Of a stretch of 64,000 nt of DNA, positions 57,850 through 64,000 are shown one piece after another. The position numbers were made by a program, and so were the translations under genes. The notes below the pieces were generated by a model. That model ran no database searches. It was given only the letters and a program-made list of their open reading frames with translations, and was not told the DNA's origin. Positions within the stretch are counted from its first letter, which is position 1; the number at the start of each line of letters is the position of its first letter. Origin of the DNA: Alistipes sp. (GTDB lineage: Bacteria > Bacteroidota > Bacteroidia > Bacteroidales > Rikenellaceae); the NCBI GenBank assembly GCA_017624955.1, contig JAGAMA010000040.1:1-64000 (forward strand). Reading direction: 5' to 3'.

Positions 57850-57888
57850 AAAAAAGCCCGCTTCGATCTTTGAAGCGGGCTTTTTTTG
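57850..57888. terminator. Bidirectional terminator between SOD and DPP-IV genes
   Basis: A stem, agcccgcttc / gaagcgggct, with a 7-nt loop, A-run on the left and T-run on the right, between convergent genes. Confidence 0.92.
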
Positions 57889-57901
57889 TGGCACGAATCG
57901 G

Positions 57902-60028
57902 CTACAGATGCTGCAGCGTGTAGTCGATCATCTTCTGGCGCACGTTGGCGCTGTCGTTGGGCAGCATCGAGTGGTTCTGGTCTGGGTAGACCATCATGTC
58001 GTACTGCTTGCCGGCGCGGTTCAGTGCGCGGGTCATCTCGACCGTATTTTGGAAGTGGACGTTGTCATCTGCCGTGCCGTGAATCAGCAGCAGGCGGGTC
58101 TTCTTATCGTCCAGCATGCGGGCAAAGTTGATCGGCGAGTTCTCGTCATAGCCTGCTGCGTTGTATTGGGGAAGGTTGTTGTAGATCTCCGTGTAGATCG
58201 TGTCGTAGTAGCGCCACGAGGTCACGGGCGCTACGGCAATCGCCATCTTAAACAGGCCCAACCCCTTCAGGGCGCAACCCAAGGCCATGAAACCGCCATA
58301 CGACCAGCCGTAGATGCCGATGCGCGCCGCGTCGATGTAGGACTGTGCGGCCAGGTAGTTGGCAAACGAGATTTGGTCCTCGACCTCTAACTGACCCAGG
58401 CGGCCGTAGGTGAGCTTCTTGAACTGCTCGCCACGGAAGCCCGTGCCTCGGCCATCGGTACAGGCCACGATGTAGCCCTTTTCGACCAGGGCATCCTCCC
58501 AATCCATCGTCCAGCGATCGGCTACGGACTGCGATCCCGGGCCCGAATATTGGGTCAAAAGGACGGGGTACTTCTTGTTCGGATCGAAGTCGGCAGGCTT
58601 CACCAGGTAGGCGTTCAGCACATCGCCACGCTCGGTCGTAAAGGTAAAGAACTCCTTCACGGGGCGCTTCGCGTATTGCAGCTCGGTCTTCAACTCGGCA
58701 CTCTCTTTCAGTGTGCGCACCGGCTCGCCCTCGCCCGTGGCGATCTCCACGCGGTTGGGGGTCGTAGCCGACGAGTAGGTCGAGATGTAGTATTTCATGC
58801 CGGCACTCGGCGCAATGGTGTAGTACCCTTCGTCGGGTGTCAGCAGCTGCTTATCCTTGCCGTCGAGGCGGATGCTGTAGAGGGCGCGGCGCAAGGGCGA
58901 AGGCTCGGTCGAAAGGTACCAAACGCGCTTGCCGTCCGTGCCGACAATCTCCGTGACCTCCCACTCGCCACGCGTGATGGGGCCTTGCAGACCACCGCGC
59001 ACGGTGTAGAGGTAGAGGTGCATATAACCCGTGTGGCTCTCCTGGCGCACGATGAAGCGGTTCTTGTCGAGGAAGGTGATCGTCTTGTCATCCACGCGCT
59101 CGACATATTGGCGGGCACGCTCCTCGTAGGCGACATGCTGTGCCCCCGTAGGCTCACAAACCACCATCTCGAAGACATTCTGTCGGCGGTTGATGCGGTA
59201 GTACCACAGACGACCATCGGTCGTGTAGCCGATGCGCGGGAGGTATTGATCCGTCTCGCGGCCCGTGTCGATCTTGCGCTTTTGACCCGTCGTAAGGTCG
59301 GCCACCCAAAGCTCGACCACCGAGTTCTTCTCGCCCGCCTTGGGGTATTTGAACGAGTAGGGCTCGTTGTAGAGCTTGCCGTCGAAACGCATCATTTGGA
59401 ACTCCTCCACGCGGCTCTCGTCGAAGCGCAGGAAGGCCACCTCGCGGCTGTCGGGCGATACGGCATAGGCCACCGTGCCACCAAACTCCTCCTCATAGAC
59501 CCAGTCGGTCGTGCCGTTGATCGTCTCGTTCCAGGCGCCGTCGGTCGTCAGGGCACGGCTCTTGCGCGTGGCGATGTCGTAGACCCAGAGGTTGTTCTGA
59601 TCCGAGTAGAGGATCATGCGCCCGTCGGGGGTAAACTGTGCATCGCGCGGCGCAGTGGCCTCGGTCATGATCTGCTCCACACGGCCATTGGCCACCAGGT
59701 GGTAGGTCGTGGTGTAGGAGTGGCGGTAGATCGGGTTGTAGCCCGAGGCGATGAGGATCTGCTGCTCGTCGGGCGAGAGCTGATAATCGGTAATCTCGAG
59801 CTGGCGAGCCGCCTCGGGGAGCAGGCTGCGCCCCTCGTTCTTCAGCGCGTACTGATAGCGACGGATGTCGCCACGCTCCAGCACCGTGTAGTGCTCGCCG
59901 TCAGCCATCGAGCGGATGCCGCGCACCGACTCGTTCATGCGCCTGAGGCGCAGAATCTCGCTATATTCGTTTTGAGCCGTGGCGACACCGCAAACGAGCA
60001 CCGCCACCAAAATAAGCCATCTCTTCAT
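57902..60028 (-). CDS. Dipeptidyl peptidase IV family serine protease (S9)
   Basis: 708 residues. Signal peptide (about 1-19), an eight-bladed propeller-type domain with NGTTDWVYEEEFGG (the DPP-IV Glu motif that binds the substrate N-terminus) and a C-terminal alpha/beta hydrolase with Ser in GWSYGGFMAL, Asp in GTADDNVHFQN and His in YPDQNHSM. It should remove X-Pro or X-Ala dipeptides from peptides in the periplasm. It lies 6 bp before the next minus-strand gene and thus ends a three-gene operon with the conserved unknown protein and the GH73 hydrolase. Confidence 0.92.
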   Translation of the reverse strand: MKRWLILVAVLVCGVATAQNEYSEILRLRRMNESVRGIRSMADGEHYTVLERGDIRRYQYALKNEGRSLLPEAARQLEITDYQLSPDEQQILIASGYNPIYRHSYTTTYHLVANGRVEQIMTEATAPRDAQFTPDGRMILYSDQNNLWVYDIATRKSRALTTDGAWNETINGTTDWVYEEEFGGTVAYAVSPDSREVAFLRFDESRVEEFQMMRFDGKLYNEPYSFKYPKAGEKNSVVELWVADLTTGQKRKIDTGRETDQYLPRIGYTTDGRLWYYRINRRQNVFEMVVCEPTGAQHVAYEERARQYVERVDDKTITFLDKNRFIVRQESHTGYMHLYLYTVRGGLQGPITRGEWEVTEIVGTDGKRVWYLSTEPSPLRRALYSIRLDGKDKQLLTPDEGYYTIAPSAGMKYYISTYSSATTPNRVEIATGEGEPVRTLKESAELKTELQYAKRPVKEFFTFTTERGDVLNAYLVKPADFDPNKKYPVLLTQYSGPGSQSVADRWTMDWEDALVEKGYIVACTDGRGTGFRGEQFKKLTYGRLGQLEVEDQISFANYLAAQSYIDAARIGIYGWSYGGFMALGCALKGLGLFKMAIAVAPVTSWRYYDTIYTEIYNNLPQYNAAGYDENSPINFARMLDDKKTRLLLIHGTADDNVHFQNTVEMTRALNRAGKQYDMMVYPDQNHSMLPNDSANVRQKMIDYTLQHL

Positions 60029-60034
60029 TAGAAA

Positions 60035-60721
60035 TTAGATATCGGTTGTGTCGAAGTCGTAGCCCAGACGCTTGCCGGTGACAAACTTCGAGTTGTCCAT
60101 CTTGGTATTGAACTGATCGACCGTCACGCGCTTAAACTCCTCGTAGGGAGGCATCAGCGGGTCGAAATCGAGGGCGTAGTGCAGGGCATCCTCCAGGATC
60201 GGGATGAGCGTGTCGCGGCAGATATCCTTCTCGCCAAACTGCTCGGCGCGCAGCGAACGCTGCTCCTTACCCTCGACGAAGAAGTGCCCCTCGCCGTTGA
60301 TGAAGATGCGACCGATCAGGTAACCCTCGTCGGCGTTGCGGTTGAGCTTGAACGAGTCGGAGAGGAAGTTGTAGATGTTGATCACACCGCAGTAGGCGCG
60401 TGTGCGCACCTCCTGTACCGAGGGACTCTTCCATACGGGGTGGCTCGGGTGGAAGACAAAGACATCGGTGTGCATCTGGAAGATCAGCAGGTCGTTGGCT
60501 ACCTGCAGCTGTGCCTCGTACTTGCCGCGGTCGCGGTACTCGAGGCGGACACGGCGGTCGAGCTTGCCCTCCAGGGCATCGTCCAACTCCGAGGCGACCT
60601 CCAGCAGGGTCTCCTTGAGGAGATTCATCGCAGCAAAGGTGCTGTCAAAAACTTTCTGCTTGAGGGAGGATTTACGGATGATCTGCTCCAAAATCTGCTC
60701 CCGTAAAGGGGTGTTTTCCAT
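60035..60721 (-). CDS. Conserved Bacteroidetes protein of unknown function
   Basis: 228 residues, soluble. The start is MENTPLREQ (60721), 20 bp after the GH73 gene stop; an open frame continues upstream but overlaps that gene. The N-terminus is helical (EQIIRKSSLKQKVFDSTF), followed by an alpha/beta part (LLIFQMHTDVFVF, HPVWKSPSVQEVRTRAYCGVINIYNF, RNADEGYLIGRIFINGEGHFFVEG). No signal peptide or catalytic motif stands out. Its constant place between a cell-wall hydrolase and a protease gives no clear role. Confidence 0.7.
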   Translation of the reverse strand: MENTPLREQILEQIIRKSSLKQKVFDSTFAAMNLLKETLLEVASELDDALEGKLDRRVRLEYRDRGKYEAQLQVANDLLIFQMHTDVFVFHPSHPVWKSPSVQEVRTRAYCGVINIYNFLSDSFKLNRNADEGYLIGRIFINGEGHFFVEGKEQRSLRAEQFGEKDICRDTLIPILEDALHYALDFDPLMPPYEEFKRVTVDQFNTKMDNSKFVTGKRLGYDFDTTDI

Positions 60722-60741
60722 ATAGGGTAGTTTTGTTGTTT

Positions 60742-61764
60742 TTACTTGATGCGGAGGGTGCGACCCGTCTCGAGCGGGATGCCCTTCTCGAGGCGGTTCA
60801 TCTTCTCGATGCGCTTCATGCGAATCGCATAGGCCTGTGCTACGGCGTAGGCCGTCTCGCCCTCGCGGCAGATGTGGTGACGGGCATTGCCCTCCCAACG
60901 GCTCTTCTTGCGCTCGATGTAGATCACCTCGTGGGTCATCGGCTGGGCCTTCGGATCCTTCAGGTCGTTGAACTTTCTCAGGTTGCGGGCCGAGATGCGG
61001 AACGCCTCGGCAATCTTTTCAAAGCTGTCGTTCTCCTTGGCCAGGATGTAGTGCACGCCGTTTTGGCGGTAGATGTTGTACCCCTCGTGGGCGTTGATCG
61101 TCACGCGGTAGTTGTCGGGATCGACTCCGGCGGGGTAGTGCGGGTCGGTCGTGCTGGATTGCGAGGCAAACCAGTCATCGGGGTTCTTCTGCTCCTGGCG
61201 GTGCTGGGCGTAGAGGCGGTCGCCATTCGGACGATCCAGCAGGTAGAGCTTCGCATCCTCGATGATCTTGATGAGGCGCTGGGCGTAGTCGGGAGCCGTA
61301 GCGTAGCCGCAAGCCTTCAGGCCGCGTGCCCAGCTGTGGTAGTCGTCCGCATCGTAGCGGAACAACGAGTCGTAGCGGGGCTGCTGGTCGAGGAAGGTGG
61401 CATGGTCTTCGTACGAGGCCTCGACCGAGGGGTAGGCACGGAAACATTCGCCCTTCTCATCGTCGTCGTGGTAGACCTTCTCGCCCGTCCAATTCTTCTT
61501 GCATTTGATGCCGAAGTGGTTGTTCGACGAGAGCGAGAGGCGGCTGTTGCCCGAATCCGATTCGAGGATGCCCTGCGCCATGGTAATCGAGGCAGGGATG
61601 CCGTAGCGCTCCATCTGGTCGATGGCGATATGTTTGTAGCGTTCGATATACTCCTCGCGGGTTTGGCGCGTCGGACGGCTCTGCGCTACCGTGTCAAAAG
61701 GTAATACAGAGAGGCAGAAAAGTAAGAATCCGCCAAAAATGATTGCTTTTTTGGAAATAATCAT
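60742..61764 (-). CDS. Glucosaminidase (GH73) with two LysM domains
   Basis: 340 residues. Signal peptide (about 1-27), GH73 domain (about 35-185) with SITMAQGILESDSGNSRLS (catalytic Glu), NNHFGIKCKKNW and YEDHATFLDQQPRY motifs, then a linker and two LysM peptidoglycan-binding repeats (GVHYILAKENDSFEKIAEAF and HICREGETAYAVAQAYAIRM). It should cut between GlcNAc and MurNAc in the wall. The promoter box lies about 24 bp upstream and the gene leads the minus-strand operon. Confidence 0.9.
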   Translation of the reverse strand: MIISKKAIIFGGFLLFCLSVLPFDTVAQSRPTRQTREEYIERYKHIAIDQMERYGIPASITMAQGILESDSGNSRLSLSSNNHFGIKCKKNWTGEKVYHDDDEKGECFRAYPSVEASYEDHATFLDQQPRYDSLFRYDADDYHSWARGLKACGYATAPDYAQRLIKIIEDAKLYLLDRPNGDRLYAQHRQEQKNPDDWFASQSSTTDPHYPAGVDPDNYRVTINAHEGYNIYRQNGVHYILAKENDSFEKIAEAFRISARNLRKFNDLKDPKAQPMTHEVIYIERKKSRWEGNARHHICREGETAYAVAQAYAIRMKRIEKMNRLEKGIPLETGRTLRIK

Positions 61765-61795
61765 TATCTTTGTTGAATGATACCGTACAAAGGTA
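61765..61795. promoter_or_regulatory. Face-to-face overlapping -7 boxes for GH73 and DUF4254 genes
   Basis: TATCTTTG on the plus strand (61765-61772) and TACCTTTG on the minus strand (61788-61795). Their start points fall within a few bases of each other, so the two promoters cannot be occupied at once. Confidence 0.6.
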
Positions 61796-61837
61796 GGTTT
61801 TTTTCATAGAAAATACAACTAAAAAAAAGAGATACAC

Positions 61838-62440
61838 ATGTTTACCGAAAACGCTAACCGCATCTTTGAGCGCGTAATCGCCGATTACCACCGCTGGGAT
61901 GATGTCGATCATCCGATGGAGAACCCCTTTGAGGCCGGCTCGCTGGATGCCTTGCTCTACCACAAGAATTGGATCGATACGGTGCAGTGGCACTTGGAGG
62001 ATATCATTCGTAATCCCGAAATCGACCCCGTGGAGGCGCTGGCTATCAAGCGCCGTATCGATAAGTCGAACCAGGACAGAACCGATATGGTGGAGTATGT
62101 AGATTCGTACATGCTCGAGAAGTATAAGGATGTGGAGGTGAAGGCCGATGCCCGCCTCAATACCGAGACCCCCGCCTGGGCGATCGACCGCCTCTCGATT
62201 CTGGCGCTGAAGATCTACCACATGAGCGTAGAGACGAAGCGTGAGGATGTGAGCGATGAGCACCGTGCCGCTTGTCAGAAGAAGCTCGATGTGCTCCTGA
62301 CGCAGCAGGTCGATCTCTCGCGCGCCATTGAGGAGCTGATCGAGGATATCGAGGCAGGTCGCAAATACATGAAGACCTACAAGCAGATGAAGATGTACAA
62401 CGATCCGGCACTCAACCCGGTGTTGTATGGCAAGAAATAA
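61838..62440 (+). CDS. DUF4254 protein
   Basis: 200 residues, mostly helical. The features GSLDALLYHKNWIDTVQWHLEDIIRNPEI, KSNQDRTDMVEYVD and ETPAWAIDRLSILALKIYHM identify the DUF4254 family, usually found beside glycosyltransferase family 9 genes in Bacteroidetes. It overlaps the next gene by 14 bp, supporting a joint role, perhaps in envelope glycan synthesis. No catalytic motif is known. Confidence 0.85.
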   Translation: MFTENANRIFERVIADYHRWDDVDHPMENPFEAGSLDALLYHKNWIDTVQWHLEDIIRNPEIDPVEALAIKRRIDKSNQDRTDMVEYVDSYMLEKYKDVEVKADARLNTETPAWAIDRLSILALKIYHMSVETKREDVSDEHRAACQKKLDVLLTQQVDLSRAIEELIEDIEAGRKYMKTYKQMKMYNDPALNPVLYGKK

Positions 62441-63443
62441 ACAATTACCGAAACACCTCCTGGTGTTTAGAACCTCCGCGATGGGCGATGTGGCGATGTT
62501 GCCGCACGCCCTTCGTGCGCTTCGTGCGGCCTACCCAGAACTGAAGATTACGGTGGCTACGCAGGCGATGTTTAAGCCCTTCTTCCGTGGGCTGAATGTC
62601 GATTTTCTGGAGGTGCAGGTTAAGAAGGAGCACCACTCCGTAGCGGGTATTTGGCGCTTGGCGCGTGAGGCTCGTAAACGGGGTGTGGATGCCGTGGCCG
62701 ATGTGCACGATGTGTTGCGTTCGCTCGTCTTCGACTTCTCGATGACCCTGCACCGTATTCGCTCGGCCCGCATCCGCAAGGGGCGCATCGACAAGAAGCA
62801 TGCCCTCAAGGAGAAGGGCGACTTCGAGCCGCTGAAGCATAGCGTGGTGCGCTACTGCGATACGCTGCGCCGCCTCGGCTTTGAGTTCGACGATCCGCAG
62901 CCTGCTACAAAACCCGTGATGGAGAACCCCTTGGGGGAGAAGAAGGGGCTTTGGATCGGCTTTGCCCCCTTCTCGGCACATGCCGGAAAGACCTATCCCG
63001 AGGCGCAGAGTCGGGCGCTCGTAAAACTGCTCTCCGAGCGCTACGATCGGGTGCTGATCCATGGTGGCGGTGGCAAGGAACAGACCTTTGCCGAGGAGAT
63101 GGAGCAGAGTTATCCGAACGTGACGGCTCTGTTCGGCAAGGTGCGCTTTGCGGGCGAGATGGAGGTGATGAGCCACGAGGATTGTTTGGTCTCGATGGAC
63201 TCGATGGCGATGCACATGGCATCACTCGTAGCTACGCCCGTCGTCTCGGTGTGGGGAGCTACGCATCCTAATCTCGGCTTTTTGGGGTGGGGATGCAGTC
63301 TGGAAAATGCCCTGCAGGCCGATATGGAGTGCCGCCCCTGCTCGGTCTTTGGAGCCAAGCCCTGTAAATATGGCGATTACCGCTGCCTGACAGCGATCAC
63401 GCCCGAAAGAATTGTAGCACAAATAGAAAAGGTCGTCCGATAG
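62427..63443 (+). CDS. Glycosyltransferase family 9 protein (heptosyltransferase-like)
   Basis: 338 residues, GT-B fold like ADP-heptose:LPS heptosyltransferases. HLLVFRTSAMGDVAMLPHALRALR at the N-terminus is the family signature. A second domain starts WIGFAPFSAHAGKTYP and ends with SMDSMAMHMASLVATPVVSVWGATHP, the nucleotide-sugar site. It probably adds a sugar to lipopolysaccharide or a surface glycan at the inner membrane. It overlaps the DUF4254 gene, and its stop lies inside the terminator hairpin. Confidence 0.9.
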   Translation: MARNKQLPKHLLVFRTSAMGDVAMLPHALRALRAAYPELKITVATQAMFKPFFRGLNVDFLEVQVKKEHHSVAGIWRLAREARKRGVDAVADVHDVLRSLVFDFSMTLHRIRSARIRKGRIDKKHALKEKGDFEPLKHSVVRYCDTLRRLGFEFDDPQPATKPVMENPLGEKKGLWIGFAPFSAHAGKTYPEAQSRALVKLLSERYDRVLIHGGGGKEQTFAEEMEQSYPNVTALFGKVRFAGEMEVMSHEDCLVSMDSMAMHMASLVATPVVSVWGATHPNLGFLGWGCSLENALQADMECRPCSVFGAKPCKYGDYRCLTAITPERIVAQIEKVVR

Positions 63444-63456
63444 ACGACCTTTTCTA
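63425..63456. terminator. Terminator overlapping the GT9 stop codon
   Basis: agaaaaggtcgtc-cgata-gacgaccttttct: 7-bp GC core extended by A/T pairs with a T-rich tail. It serves the GT9 gene and, from the other strand, the kinase gene. Confidence 0.85.
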
Positions 63457-63477
63457 TTTTATATGGGCCTTACCCGT

Positions 63478-64000
63478 TTAGAAGAGATATTTCTCGGTCT
63501 TGACACGCTTCACGAGGCGGAAGATCTCCTCCCAGGCCTCCTCGCCGAAGGTCGTACCTACGACCTCGATCACCTTACCGGCCGTGATGGCGCCGATCGT
63601 GCCGCACTGGCGCAGGGTCAGCCCCTCGCACAGACCGGCCATGAAGCCTGCGGCATAGAAGTCGCCTGCACCCGTCGTATCGACACGCTTGGCGGCGGCC
63701 ATGATGCCGACATGCACCACCTCATTGCCCTGCTTGATCAGTGCCCCCTTCGTGCCGATCTTCACAACGGCCAACTCGCACATCTCCGAGATCTGCTGCA
63801 AGGCATTGACCGGCTCGCCTTCGCAGGTGAAGGTCTTGGCCTCATCCTCGTTGGCGAAGACGATATCGACATACTCCTTAACCAGGCGGCGCAGGAACTC
63901 CAGGTTCTCGGCCACGACATTGAACGAGGCGAGGTCGATGGCCACCTTCAGGCCGCACTTCTTGGCCGTGGCAGCTGCCTTCTCGATCAGCTCGTGGTTC
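63478..64000 (-). CDS. PfkB family sugar/nucleoside kinase (partial, N-terminus outside window)
   Basis: The frame is open to the right edge, so the N-terminal half is missing; about 174 residues are visible. The C-terminal PfkB signature DTTGAGDFYAAGFMAG contains the catalytic Asp and anion hole Gly-Ala-Gly-Asp. Upstream, VVKIGTKGALIKQ and VFANEDEAKTF fit adenosine/ribokinase-like members. It phosphorylates a nucleoside or sugar; the substrate cannot be decided from this half. Confidence 0.85.
   Translation of the reverse strand, partial: NHELIEKAAATAKKCGLKVAIDLASFNVVAENLEFLRRLVKEYVDIVFANEDEAKTFTCEGEPVNALQQISEMCELAVVKIGTKGALIKQGNEVVHVGIMAAAKRVDTTGAGDFYAAGFMAGLCEGLTLRQCGTIGAITAGKVIEVVGTTFGEEAWEEIFRLVKRVKTEKYLF

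Overview
The window looks like chromosomal DNA of a gut Bacteroidales bacterium, most likely Alistipes or a near relative (Rikenellaceae). This is an inference from gene content and promoter style. Many intergenic regions carry the Bacteroidetes -7 box TAnnTTTG, often with TTG or TTTG about 19-20 bp upstream, and Shine-Dalgarno sequences are mostly absent. Typical genes include KorAB 2-oxoacid:ferredoxin oxidoreductase, class III fructose bisphosphatase, DPP-IV, DUF4254 and prophage DUF6808.

Layout. 1-5414: right end of an integrated, phage-like element of small, tightly packed + strand genes (M15 endolysin, holin-like and coiled-coil membrane proteins, a DnaA-domain-IV-like regulator, several small membrane or Cys-rich proteins), ending at a terminator beside tRNA-Ala(GGC). 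5691-11500 (minus): korAB, tatAC, a Na+/Ca2+ exchanger and a ZIP metal transporter. 12352-14428: two tandem paralogous secreted proteins. 14863-25391 (plus): the complete UMP pathway, pyrC-carA-carB-pyrK-pyrD-pyrF-grx-pyrE-pyrB, behind a leader that looks like an attenuator. 25693-26205: a small outer-membrane barrel. 26758-38912 (plus): a structured-RNA candidate, then purE-purL-purC-purF-purM-purN-purH-purD-folD. 39208-49599: nitroreductase, divergent MotA/TolQ-like and LytTR genes, mdh, gcvH, birA, divergent dapD/lysC, fbp and DUF4435. 49685-63443: SUI1 factor, secreted protease-barrel, PBP1A, asd, exported SOD, DPP-IV, conserved unknown, GH73-LysM hydrolase, DUF4254 and a GT9 glycosyltransferase. 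63478-64000: partial PfkB kinase.

How the genes work together. Carbamoyl phosphate from CarAB passes through PyrB, PyrC, PyrDK, PyrE and PyrF to UMP, while the adjacent pur operon makes IMP and folD supplies its formyl-folate. lysC, asd and dapD feed lysine and peptidoglycan precursors, next to PBP1A and the GH73 hydrolase.

Most notable: (1) CarA has lost its whole glutaminase triad (Cys to Gly, His to Asp, Glu to Ala), which suggests an ammonia-dependent synthetase. (2) PyrB carries a C-terminal Cys4 zinc module like that of PyrI but no allosteric domain. (3) The pyrC leader combines a 27-codon ORF, a U-rich stretch and a terminator, as in UTP-sensitive attenuation. (4) The intergenic regions are full of structured repeats: about 120-bp imperfect palindromes placed exactly at stop codons, a family folding as cloverleafs with compensatory changes, and directional CCTTTAG arrays upstream of genes.
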